Assembly (NCBI RefSeq): GCF_016746095.1
Contig: NZ_JAERTY010000002.1
Span: 496,001-560,000, forward strand
Origin: Sphingobacterium faecale
GTDB taxonomy: Bacteria; Bacteroidota; Bacteroidia; Sphingobacteriales; Sphingobacteriaceae
DNA length: 64,000 nucleotides
Direction of reading: 5' to 3'
Of this stretch, positions 26,464-34,218 are shown in pieces; position 1 is the first letter of the stretch; each line of letters starts with the position of its first letter. The notes beneath the pieces were generated by a model. The model ran no database searches. It saw only the letters and a program-made list of their open reading frames with translations, and was not told the origin of the DNA. A program made the position numbers and the translations under genes.

Positions 26464-27237
26464 ATGAAAAACTTTACTAAGCGAATGACATTATCTTGGT
26501 TAGCTTTGTGCATTAATCTTATTATTTACAATGAGGGATACGGGCAAACCAAACCAAAATGGTACGTAGTCGGAGGAGCAGGAGCGACTGCGCTTCGTGA
26601 TTTTAGCACAACATTTGGGGATCTCCAATATGATGTAACAGAGAGCAATGCTTCATTATCGTATAAGTTGGAAAGTAGACCAAGCTTTTTAATCAATGGA
26701 GGTGCTGGACTATCAGGTACTTTTGTTGATAATGGAACGTTAGGATGGGATATTGGACTCAATCTAAGAAGTGCAGGTTTTAAATTGACTCCAGAGCTAC
26801 TCGAACAGAAAGGAGAATTGTCAGATTTTTACAACGATATGTTGCCTGAATTTGGTAAGACAAAGGAGTTTAGATATTTCGCGGTTCATCTACCTGTGTC
26901 ATTCACCTATCTTCCTTTTGAGCATGTAGGTTTTAAGGTTGGCGCAGATCTTTATTATCAATTCTCCTCCAATATTACGAACGATCAGATTCCTTTTGGT
27001 GTACTTGGAGAAACGATGGGCCTAACGACGCATTATATTCCCAAATATGGACGTCCTTTCCAAGCGGGTGCGCATGTTGGTGTATTTGCTCCTATCAATG
27101 ATAGACTTCGTGTAGATCTGGATTTCTTTACAGACATAACTCCTAGGCTTAAAATAAGGCCGGCCAATCCAGGGGTATCTGATTTTAATTTTAGGGAGAT
27201 GGGGGTTCGGTTGAATACCCGCTATTATCTGAAATAA
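26464..27237 (+). CDS. Outer-membrane beta-barrel protein
   Basis: A 257-residue protein. Signal peptide MTLSWLALCINLIIYNEGYG ends at QTKPKW; the mature part alternates short amphipathic strands (WYVVGGAGATALRDF, PSFLINGGAGLSG, LGWDIGLNLRSAGFKL, FQAGAHVGVFAPI) and ends in REMGVRLNTRYYLK, a C-terminal strand typical of Bacteroidota porin-like barrels. Function unknown. It is followed directly by a small hairpin terminator. Confidence 0.75.
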   Translation: MKNFTKRMTLSWLALCINLIIYNEGYGQTKPKWYVVGGAGATALRDFSTTFGDLQYDVTESNASLSYKLESRPSFLINGGAGLSGTFVDNGTLGWDIGLNLRSAGFKLTPELLEQKGELSDFYNDMLPEFGKTKEFRYFAVHLPVSFTYLPFEHVGFKVGADLYYQFSSNITNDQIPFGVLGETMGLTTHYIPKYGRPFQAGAHVGVFAPINDRLRVDLDFFTDITPRLKIRPANPGVSDFNFREMGVRLNTRYYLK

Positions 27238-27257
27238 AGAGAGTCTTTTGACGCTCT
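27238..27257 (+). terminator. Terminator after the outer-membrane barrel gene
   Basis: AGAGAGTC (27238-27245) pairs with GACGCTCT (27250-27257) across a TTTT loop with one mismatch, immediately after the stop codon and before a T-rich run (27267-27277). Confidence 0.55.
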
Positions 27258-27355
27258 ATTCCGTTGTTTTTTCTTTTGTCTCGTCCTGAGTAAGCTTACA
27301 TAAAACATACTATTTCAGGACACGGTAATTTTTTAATACAAAAAAATAAATCAGA

Positions 27356-27820
27356 ATGAAGTATTTAAAGTTTTTGTTAATTATGTCTTTTAGTGTGTTG
27401 TTTTTTACCAATTGTAAAAAAACTGATGGGATATCAACCCCACCGGATTTCAATCCTAAGGATTTAATACTTACGTCAGGTAACGAAGTGGTGGAGCTGA
27501 AATCGAAAAATGATGTAAATTGGTGGTTGACAAATTTTAAAATAAATGGGAAATTGATTAGAAATGAAGACTGGGACAATACAACCGGGCTGATTTATTC
27601 GACGGTTTCAGAGAAAGATCCCGTTAATCCTAATTCTCATTATAATGGTATCAATAAGATAGAGTTTGAGGATTGGTTTATTTGGGAAAAAGAAAGTAAT
27701 ACTTTAATTAAAATTTATTTTAAGGATAATATTGGGGATAGCGATCGTTCTTTTGAATTTGACGCTAGTGTTGGAAATTCCAGTGATAAAATAAATATAA
27801 AGCAAAAAGGTAAAGAATAA
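27356..27820 (+). CDS. Small lipoprotein, function unknown
   Basis: A 154-residue predicted lipoprotein. LLIMSFSVLFFTNC is a lipobox-type signal with the lipidated cysteine near residue 20, followed by KKTDG. The mature part contains a beta-rich segment (SGNEVVELKSKNDVNWWLTN, ending DKINIKQKG) reminiscent of BACON-type domains (closing Q-x-G), but the resemblance is weak. No family is recognised. It stands alone between the barrel gene and the AraC-type regulator. Confidence 0.6.
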   Translation: MKYLKFLLIMSFSVLFFTNCKKTDGISTPPDFNPKDLILTSGNEVVELKSKNDVNWWLTNFKINGKLIRNEDWDNTTGLIYSTVSEKDPVNPNSHYNGINKIEFEDWFIWEKESNTLIKIYFKDNIGDSDRSFEFDASVGNSSDKINIKQKGKE

Positions 27821-27970
27821 TCCCATCCAAATCTTTATTACATGATGGAGAATGAAGGAAAGCGTACGACACCAAACTTTCCCATTTCTGCTAAGTTTGG
27901 ATATAGGTTTTAGTACCATTACTAAGGAATGTTTGCGTATTTGTTTGTATATTAGGATTGTATATCCTAA

Positions 27971-28948
27971 ATGATGAGCATGACTATTCTCGAAGTATTG
28001 CGGCCGTGTTTGCGTGAAGGTAACTGCTATTCCGCAGCTTCTGCAATAGATAACCTTTATTTTAGATTTCTACAGGAACACGGATCCACTTGTGTTGCTG
28101 CTGGGCTCCATGCAGTTTACAATACGTTAGCAGCGCTAAAATGTATAGAGATTAAAGGAAACTTGGAACAATCCGAACCATTTGAGCTGATTCAGGAGAG
28201 GGAGGGATTGTGGCTGGTGTTTCAGCATCTAGGTAAGTCTATACTCAATGACGGGCGTGTGCATCACCTCGAATCGGCAACCTACCTCGGGGTAACCTGC
28301 CAGGACAGTAACACGATTTTGCAGCTGGATCGGGGGAAGAACTGGCTCACGGTGATTGGTATAGACGGTGGTAGGCTTTCAGATCTCCGGGAAGAGTACA
28401 CCAATATCGCCCAGCTTTTCTCTATAGATGGTAGCCGAAGTCTGATACCCCGTCTGATAGGCTATAAACAAAAGCGGATATTTGAGAGGATCCAACAGCT
28501 TGCCACTAATGCTTATTCACTCCCTATAGCGATCGCTTATCATGTTAACCAATTGGTTTTTCTTTTTGATCAAGAGCTTGGTGCAGTAGAAAAGAATACC
28601 GCACATCAGGAGGTGGCGTTATATTATCGGGCGCTGACGTATATTAAGGAACATTTTCTCGATGCTAAGATACCTCGAAAGGAAATCGCTGATGAGCTCT
28701 GTGTTCATGAAAGAACGCTAACACGGGCTTTTGAACAAAAGAAGGTTACTATTAGTGAGATGATCCAACTGGTACGTTTGGATAAAGCTAGAGAGTGGGT
28801 GAGGCATACGGATAGGTCCATCGGGCAGATAGCGGAGTGTTTGCATTTTGAAGATTTAGACCGTTTTGAAGACGCTTATCATATGCTATATAAGGTTTAT
28901 CCAAAAGAGGATCGGGATAAACAATCTATGAACAAACCCGAAATGTAG
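27971..28948 (+). CDS. AraC-family transcriptional regulator
   Basis: A 325-residue DNA-binding protein. The C-terminal ~100 residues form the double HTH: first helix pair in PRKEIADELCVHERTLTRAF, second in RSIGQIAECLHFEDLDRFED. The second recognition helix departs from the usual GFxDxSxFxRxFKxxxGxTP pattern. The N-terminal ~210 residues match no sensory domain I know. The tandem repeat array starts on the next base after its TAG stop (28946-28948), and a partial TAGGAT/ATATCCTA dyad overlaps its start region (27952-27969). Its target is unknown; the array is a candidate. Confidence 0.75.
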   Translation: MMSMTILEVLRPCLREGNCYSAASAIDNLYFRFLQEHGSTCVAAGLHAVYNTLAALKCIEIKGNLEQSEPFELIQEREGLWLVFQHLGKSILNDGRVHHLESATYLGVTCQDSNTILQLDRGKNWLTVIGIDGGRLSDLREEYTNIAQLFSIDGSRSLIPRLIGYKQKRIFERIQQLATNAYSLPIAIAYHVNQLVFLFDQELGAVEKNTAHQEVALYYRALTYIKEHFLDAKIPRKEIADELCVHERTLTRAFEQKKVTISEMIQLVRLDKAREWVRHTDRSIGQIAECLHFEDLDRFEDAYHMLYKVYPKEDRDKQSMNKPEM

Positions 28949-29452
28949 TTTGCTTTTACATGTATGTAAATTGGTTTTACGTCGTTGTAAAGAGCGTTTA
29001 CGTATAGGTGTTTTGCTTTTACATGTATGTAAATTGGTTTTACGTCGTTGTAAAGAGCGTTTACGTATAGGTGTTTTGCTTTTACATGTATGTAAATTGG
29101 TTTTACGTCGTTGTAAAGAGCTTGTACGTATAGGTGTTTTGCTTTTACATGTATGTAAATTGGTTTTACGTCGTTGTAAAGAGCGTTTACGTATAGGTGT
29201 TTTGCTTTTACATGTATGTAAATTGGTTTTACATCGTTGTAAAGAGTGTGTACCTATAGGTGTTTTGCTTTTACATGTATGTAAATTGGTTTTACATCGT
29301 TGTAAAGAGTGTGTACCTATAGGTATTTTGCTTTTACATGTATGTAAATTGGTTTTACGTCGTTGTAAAGAGCGTGTACCTATAGGTGTTTTGCTTTTGC
29401 ATGTATGTAAATTGGTTTTACATCGTTGTAAAGAGCGTGTACCTATAGGTGC
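28949..29452. repeat. Tandem array: eight 63-bp copies, each three 21-bp sub-repeats
   Basis: Eight copies start at 28949, 29012, 29075, 29138, 29201, 29264, 29327 and 29390; a partial copy ends at 29460. Each 63-bp unit splits into three related 21-mers, beginning TTTGCTTTTACATGTATG, ATTGGTTTTACGTCGTTG and AGAGCGTTTACGTATAGG, so a TAC core recurs at exact 21-bp intervals, 24 times. The first two sub-units contain imperfect dyads of the form TTTAC-6-GTAAA. Copies 1, 2 and 4 are near-identical; copies 5-8 share variants such as GTACC for TTACG, so homogenisation is local. There are no spacers and no flanking target-site duplication. Confidence 0.97.
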
Positions 29453-29460
29453 TTTGCTTT

Positions 29461-29751
29461 GGGCAGTATCCCATAAAGTGTGTAAGTCGTTAATTTAGTT
29501 GCTCTAGATTCTGCGTTGTTGCAATTCCAAAAGATATAAAGTATTGGGCCTATAAGAAAAATAAAACGCGTTATTGCCACTTTAGACTGCTTTTTTGATG
29601 AAATTTTTGAAATGAGACAAGAACATTTTTGTAGATGCTCTTTTTATGTCCCATAACTTTTCGCCTTTTATGGGGTTCTGTTTACACCTTTGTATCGTTA
29701 GCTAACAGGATTTATAAATTAATGTTTTACAAAATTTAAAAAAACAAGGTT
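29461..29751. other. Intergenic stretch between the array and the FN3 protein
   Basis: About 290 bp with no ORF worth reporting. The AT-rich part contains a TTTACACCTTTGTATCG segment near 29680 that resembles a -7 box with one extra base before TTTG, so it could serve the FN3-domain gene. Nothing else is recognised. Confidence 0.5.
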
Positions 29752-30369
29752 ATGAGAAGACCAACAACAGATTTTAGAAATTTAGATTCAGCACAACTGA
29801 TTCAGTTTGGAGAAGAAATTGTCAAAAAGATGGAAGAGCATGATGCCGTTTTTGTGACCCCGACTCCCTCATTAACAGTAATGAGTGCGGCGATTGTCGA
29901 CTTTAGAAAGGCGGTAGCGAATGCGGCTTTCAATGATCGACAGGCTATATCGGCTCGCAGAGAAAGCCGTGCAGAGCTGGAATATCTGATCAATGAGCTA
30001 TCTAAGTATGTAGATACTATGGCTAGGGGTAATCCGACAATTATTTTGAGCGCCGGTTTTGTACCGTCGAAAGAAGTAGATTATTCAATGGGTCTGAATC
30101 CCAAGGCTCTAAACCTAAGGGTAGAACCGGCTGGATTAGGAACTATGCGGGTCGTCGCTAAGATCGAACCTTGGAAAAAGGCGCGCTACTATCAGTTTGA
30201 GTTCCGTAAGAAAGGGGCGGAAACGGAATGGGAAAAAGTACTGAGCACAAAGGCTGTACTGGAGATTAGTAACTTGGTCGCATTTGAAGAGTACGAATTC
30301 AGGGTTACTTATCTGGGGAGGGATACGAATCCGAATTATTCGGATGTCATTTCTACATTTGCGCTTTAA
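29752..30369 (+). CDS. Fibronectin type III domain protein
   Basis: A 205-residue protein without a signal peptide. Residues ~1-100 are helical (LIQFGEEIVKKMEEHDAVFV, RRESRAELEYLINELSKYVD). Residues ~115-205 form an FN3-like beta sandwich with VEPWKKARYYQFEFRKKGAE, ISNLVAFEEYEFRVTYLG and the closing YSDVISTFAL. Short helical-plus-FN3 proteins of this kind occur in Bacteroidota, but no function is established. A GC-rich hairpin terminates it 7 bp after the stop. Confidence 0.7.
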   Translation: MRRPTTDFRNLDSAQLIQFGEEIVKKMEEHDAVFVTPTPSLTVMSAAIVDFRKAVANAAFNDRQAISARRESRAELEYLINELSKYVDTMARGNPTIILSAGFVPSKEVDYSMGLNPKALNLRVEPAGLGTMRVVAKIEPWKKARYYQFEFRKKGAETEWEKVLSTKAVLEISNLVAFEEYEFRVTYLGRDTNPNYSDVISTFAL

Positions 30370-30375
30370 CCTGAC

Positions 30376-30412
30376 AAGGAGGTGCCTCTTCCTATTTATG
30401 AGGCATCTCCTT
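30376..30412 (+). terminator. Terminator of the FN3-domain gene
   Basis: AAGGAGGTGCCTC (30376-30388) pairs with GAGGCATCTCCTT (30400-30412), 13 bp with one G-U wobble, followed by TTTT. Confidence 0.85.
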
Positions 30413-30502
30413 TTAATGGCCTTTTAAAAAGATTATTTACAGATGAAATATCCATATAGCAGCAACTTGACAAACATCAATGATCGTTATCTGGATATCC
30501 CA

Positions 30503-30518
30503 TCCCGACAAGTCGGGA
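30503..30518. repeat. Short palindrome TCCCGACAAGTCGGGA
   Basis: A 7-bp perfect dyad (TCCCGAC/GTCGGGA) around AA, about 50 bp before the start of the next gene. Very similar palindromes occur widely as dispersed repeats in Bacteroidota genomes, as far as I recall; copy number here cannot be judged from one window. Confidence 0.5.
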
Positions 30519-30554
30519 CAAGTTAATGACCATTGAAAGTCAAATTATTTACAA

Positions 30555-31244
30555 ATGAAAACCATTATTAAAGACCATCCCTTACGGACTATTATCCTTG
30601 ATTTTGACCTGGATAAAAAAGCTCCCGACTTTGAAACCAAAGCGCTGATTGCTTACTATGATATGCACGACAAGACATGGGAAACCAAGCAGAAGCTCTT
30701 CGAACATAAGGACAAGCTTTTTGAGCTGGATATACAGCTTACAGAATCGGAGTATATGCTGTTGCCGATCGAACAGCAACTGGATTTCCTTGAAGTCGGA
30801 TTACAGATCGTAGAAGGCGTGGAACTTCCTCCTTTTGAAGAAGAATTCAGTATAGATGTGGGGGACTTTATCCGCGAAGTAATATATCATAACCAAGCAA
30901 TGGTAGATCTACATGAGGATCTGATAGCGGAATGGAAATGGTTTGATAGTTGGGCGGATTTTATTTATGAGCATGAAGACTGGTGTACTCCGGGTCAGAA
31001 TGATCTGATACATGAAGTGTACCGCCGCTATGAAGAGGTGTCGGTGGATATTGTGACATTGGACAATGACCAACAGGACTTTTTTGGTGCGCATGGGGAG
31101 GTACGTCAACTTCAAAACGAATATTTTGATTATGGCGATCAGATATTTGGGATGTATAACCGTATCAAACAACGGGCAGAAAAAGCTTATAAAAGAGCCG
31201 AGCGACTACAAAAGCATGTGGATAAAAATTTTCCGTCAAAATAA
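30555..31244 (+). CDS. Uncharacterised acidic helical protein
   Basis: A 229-residue cytosolic protein with no signal peptide or membrane segment. It is strongly acidic in the middle (LDFLEVGLQIVEGVELPPFE, EHEDWCTPGQNDLIHEVYRR) and basic at the end (RIKQRAEKAYKRAERLQKHV), with heptad-like helices suggesting a helical bundle or coiled coil. No known domain was recognised. It lies 50 bp after a dispersed palindrome and ends inside a perfect hairpin shared with folA, the stop codon being part of the stem. Confidence 0.6.
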   Translation: MKTIIKDHPLRTIILDFDLDKKAPDFETKALIAYYDMHDKTWETKQKLFEHKDKLFELDIQLTESEYMLLPIEQQLDFLEVGLQIVEGVELPPFEEEFSIDVGDFIREVIYHNQAMVDLHEDLIAEWKWFDSWADFIYEHEDWCTPGQNDLIHEVYRRYEEVSVDIVTLDNDQQDFFGAHGEVRQLQNEYFDYGDQIFGMYNRIKQRAEKAYKRAERLQKHVDKNFPSK

Positions 31245-31287
31245 TAAGATATAGTTGTGTGGCGACGCACAACTATATCTTATTATT
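31240..31287. terminator. Shared bidirectional terminator hairpin
   Basis: Perfect 20-bp stem: left arm 31240-31259, right arm 31268-31287, 8-nt loop TGGCGACG. The stop codon of the acidic protein (31242-31244) and that of folA on the other strand (31283-31285) both lie inside the arms. Confidence 0.88.
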
Positions 31288-31774
31288 GCTTTTCCCACAC
31301 CTCGAAAGTATAGTCGTAGGCGTGTTTTTCATCCGCTGTATGTTTTTCCTGACTGGTCAGGCTCCATTCTGCGGGAGAAAGTTCCGGAAAGAAAGCATCT
31401 CCATTGATGGACGCATGAACTCGGGTCAATAATACGCGCTGCGCCAAAGGAAGTGTCTGTTGATAGATATTTGCCCCACCTATAATAAATATTTCTCTTT
31501 CATCGCGGCAATAGGTTAAAACCTCCTGTATACTATTAGCGACGTCTACATCCCTATTGCTGTAATGTTGGTCTCTGGTGAGGACAATATTTCGACGTTC
31601 GGGTAGTGGTTTCCCAATGGATTCAAAGGTCTTACGGCCCATTATCACAGAATGGCCAAGAGTTGTCTTTTTAAAGTATTTAAAATCGTTGGGCAGGTGC
31701 CAAGGCATTTGATTGTCTTTTCCTATGGCATTGTTTTCCGCAGCTGCGACGATTAGTGTTATTTTGGTACTCAC
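31283..31774 (-). CDS. folA: Dihydrofolate reductase
   Basis: A 163-residue cytosolic NADPH-dependent reductase regenerating tetrahydrofolate. Residues 5-34 (LIVAAAENNAIGKDNQMPWH, with LPNDFKYFKK) contain the conserved acidic D in LPNDFK; NADPH contacts lie in GRKTFESIGKPLP and IIGGANIYQ. Translation begins at GTG 31774, since no ATG precedes STKITLIV. thyA lies directly upstream on the same strand, a classical pair because ThyA produces the dihydrofolate that FolA reduces. Confidence 0.96.
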   Translation of the reverse strand: MSTKITLIVAAAENNAIGKDNQMPWHLPNDFKYFKKTTLGHSVIMGRKTFESIGKPLPERRNIVLTRDQHYSNRDVDVANSIQEVLTYCRDEREIFIIGGANIYQQTLPLAQRVLLTRVHASINGDAFFPELSPAEWSLTSQEKHTADEKHAYDYTFEVWEKQ

Positions 31775-31827
31775 GAAGCAAAAATTAAAAAGTAAAAATT
31801 AAAAAAGTCTACACTTCGAAATATTCA

Positions 31828-32649
31828 CTATACCGCTACCGGAGCTTTGATATGTGGATGAAACTCATAGTTCACTAATTCGAAGTCTTCGAATTTGAAC
31901 TCGAATATGTCTTTAACTTCGGGATTGATCTTCATTTGTGGGAGTGCTTTTGGTTCTCTCGATAATTGTAATTCGGTCTGCTCGAAGTGATTGCTATAGA
32001 TATGTGCGTCACCCAAAGTGTGGACGAAGTCTGCCGCCTCCATATCACAGACCTGTGCAACCATCATGGTTAACAGGGCATAAGAAGCGATATTGAAAGG
32101 TACACCTAGGAAAATATCAGCACTCCGTTGGTATAATTGACAGGAGAGTTGCGGTTTTAATAGTCCTTTCTCTGGTTGTGCCGGTGCTACGTTAAACTGG
32201 AAGAAGGCATGACATGGGGGAAGAGCCATATTGCCGATTTCAGCTACATTCCAAGCGGATACAATGATGCGACGGGAGTCAGGCGTATTTTTAAGCTGCT
32301 GGATGATTTGCGCAATCTGGTCGATATGCCCACCGTCTGGAGTAGGCCAAGAACGCCATTGGGAACCGTACACCGGGCCTAAATTGCCATTTTCATCAGC
32401 CCATTCATCCCATATGCTTACGCCATTCTCTTTGAGGTACTGGATATTGGTCTCCCCTTTCAAGAACCAGATCAACTCGTGGATGATAGAACGAAGGTGT
32501 AGTTTTTTCGTCGTTACTAAAGGGAAGCCTTCTTTTAAGTTGAAACGCATCTGATAGCCAAAAACACCACGTGTACCTGTCCCTGTTCTGTCTGTTTTGT
32601 CGACGCCCTCTGTATATACGTGTTGGAGTAAATCTAGATATTGTTTCAT
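31828..32649 (-). CDS. thyA: Thymidylate synthase
   Basis: A 273-residue cytosolic enzyme converting dUMP and methylene-THF to dTMP and DHF. Landmarks are [11 protein letters not shown], the catalytic C146 in [31 protein letters not shown] and [13 protein letters not shown]. The folA gene follows with a 53-bp gap consisting of AAAAATTAAAAAGT-type words. A TAGCTTTG box on the minus strand (32718-32711) is 61 nt upstream of the ATG. Confidence 0.97.
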   Translation of the reverse strand: MKQYLDLLQHVYTEGVDKTDRTGTGTRGVFGYQMRFNLKEGFPLVTTKKLHLRSIIHELIWFLKGETNIQYLKENGVSIWDEWADENGNLGPVYGSQWRSWPTPDGGHIDQIAQIIQQLKNTPDSRRIIVSAWNVAEIGNMALPPCHAFFQFNVAPAQPEKGLLKPQLSCQLYQRSADIFLGVPFNIASYALLTMMVAQVCDMEAADFVHTLGDAHIYSNHFEQTELQLSREPKALPQMKINPEVKDIFEFKFEDFELVNYEFHPHIKAPVAV

Positions 32650-32710
32650 TTTATGATCTTGTTTTTTGCTGATTTGCTAATATGCAGATAGGCGAATTAG
32701 CAAGTATGTT

Positions 32711-32718
32711 CAAAGCTA
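32711..32718 (-). promoter_or_regulatory. -7 box TAGCTTTG of thyA-folA
   Basis: Exact TAnnTTTG on the minus strand, 61 nt upstream of the thyA ATG, in a 200-bp divergent gap shared with the mtaB-like gene. Confidence 0.45.
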
Positions 32719-32832
32719 AGGAAATTACAGCTAATGTTGAAATCCTTTGATTTATTACTGTCATGGTCATCTCATTTCTGCAATCTATTAATCGAAATCT
32801 AAAATCTGAAATATCATATCTATAAAAATGTG

Positions 32833-32840
32833 TATTTTTG
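32833..32840 (+). promoter_or_regulatory. -7 box TATTTTTG of the mtaB-like gene
   Basis: Exact TAnnTTTG match with 10 bases to the ATG at 32851. It overlaps the upstream GTG codon (32830) in the same frame, which argues against that longer start. Confidence 0.55.
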
Positions 32841-32850
32841 CAAAATTATC

Positions 32851-34170
32851 ATGAATAAGAAAGTCGCTTTTTACACATTGGGATGTAAGCTGAATTTTTC
32901 AGAAACTTCCTCTATAGGTCGTATTTTTAAGGATGCGGGTTATGAAACTACACCTTTTAACTCGCAGGCAGATGTGTATGTCATCAATACCTGCTCGGTG
33001 ACGGATCACGCGGATAAGAAATGCCGTAAAGTGGTGAAAGAAGCGTTAAAGCATTCACCTAATGCTTATATTACGATTGTAGGCTGCTATGCGCAATTGA
33101 AACCCAAGGAGATTTCGGAGATTCCTGGTGTGGATATGGTATTAGGCGCTGCGGAGAAATTTAATATTATCGAACATATTAATGATCTGACCAAGCAGGA
33201 GAAAGCTATTATTCATAATGCACCTATAGACGAGACCAATCAGTTTGTATCCGCATTCTCGATTGGTGATCGTACGCGTACTTTTTTGAAAGTCCAGGAT
33301 GGTTGTGACTATTCGTGTACTTTTTGTACCATACCGTTGGCCCGTGGCACATCCCGTTCCGGCAAAATAGACGATATTGTAAAGCAGGCGGAAGAGATAG
33401 CGGCTTCAGGTGTTAAAGAGATTGTATTGACCGGGGTGAATATAGGGGATTTTGGAATCCGTGACGGTAAGCGTCAAGATAAATTTTTGGATCTGGTAAA
33501 AGCACTGGATGAAGTGGAAGGGATCGACCGTATACGTATTTCGTCTATTGAACCTAATTTATTAGCCAATGAGGTGATCGAGTTTGTTGCTCGGTCGAAG
33601 CGCTTTGTGCCTCATTTTCACATGCCTCTACAATCTGGTAGCAATAAGATATTAGCGAAGATGCGTAGACGTTATAAACGTGAACTATATGCCGAGCGGG
33701 TTGACAAAATTAAAGCATTGATGCCCAATTGCTGTATTGGGGTAGATGTCATTGTGGGATTTCCGGGGGAGACAAGAGAAGATTTTATAGATACTTATAA
33801 TTTCTTGAACGAGATGGATATTTCCTATTTACATGTCTTTACCTATTCGGAACGGGAAAATACCATAGCTGCGCAGATGGAAGGTGCGGTACCGGGAGGA
33901 CAACGTTCAGACCGCAGTAAAATGCTCCATATATTATCAGAGAAAAAGCGTCGTGCTTTTTATGAGGAAAACCTGACTGGGGTGGGCGAGGTATTATTTG
34001 AGTCTGATATTAAAGATGGTTATATGCATGGTTTCTCTAAGAATTATGTAAAGGTACGCACGGCATATGACCCGCTTTTAGTGAATGAAATCGTTCCGGT
34101 ACGGTTTGTTTCTATCTCCGAGAATGGAGAAGTTGATATTGAAGAATTGCCCGAAATACTGGCACATTAA
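32851..34170 (+). CDS. mtaB: tRNA t6A37 methylthiotransferase (MtaB type)
   Basis: A 439-residue radical-SAM enzyme that adds a methylthio group to tRNA. N-terminal UPF0004 cysteines start in FYTLGCKLNFSETS; the radical-SAM cluster is CxxxCxxC in DGCDYSCTFCTIPLARG; a C-terminal TRAM-like segment ends the protein. The LGCKLNFSE opening favours MtaB over MiaB or RimO. The start is the ATG at 32851, because the longer frame would put codons into a TATTTTTG promoter box. It ends in a hairpin shared with the convergent phosphate transporter. Confidence 0.9.
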   Translation: MNKKVAFYTLGCKLNFSETSSIGRIFKDAGYETTPFNSQADVYVINTCSVTDHADKKCRKVVKEALKHSPNAYITIVGCYAQLKPKEISEIPGVDMVLGAAEKFNIIEHINDLTKQEKAIIHNAPIDETNQFVSAFSIGDRTRTFLKVQDGCDYSCTFCTIPLARGTSRSGKIDDIVKQAEEIAASGVKEIVLTGVNIGDFGIRDGKRQDKFLDLVKALDEVEGIDRIRISSIEPNLLANEVIEFVARSKRFVPHFHMPLQSGSNKILAKMRRRYKRELYAERVDKIKALMPNCCIGVDVIVGFPGETREDFIDTYNFLNEMDISYLHVFTYSERENTIAAQMEGAVPGGQRSDRSKMLHILSEKKRRAFYEENLTGVGEVLFESDIKDGYMHGFSKNYVKVRTAYDPLLVNEIVPVRFVSISENGEVDIEELPEILAH

Positions 34171-34218
34171 ATAAGAAAAGAAAAGCCCGCATTAGCGAGC
34201 TTTTCTTTTCTTATTTAA
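34167..34218. terminator. Shared bidirectional terminator hairpin
   Basis: Perfect 20-bp arms (34167-34186 and 34199-34218), then one mismatch and a CGC-ATTA-GCG tip. Both stops, mtaB TAA at 34168-34170 and the transporter stop at 34211-34213, are inside the arms. Confidence 0.88.

Noticed and set aside
28949..29460. CRISPR array
   Set aside because: There are no unique spacers; the copies follow each other directly, and no cas genes are nearby.
28950..29498. A 182-codon open frame (TTG start) covering the tandem array, encoding 21-residue repeats
   Set aside because: The frame is open because the repeat length (63) is a multiple of three. It starts with TTG directly after another gene's stop, has no promoter of its own, and the differences between copies give radical changes in this frame.
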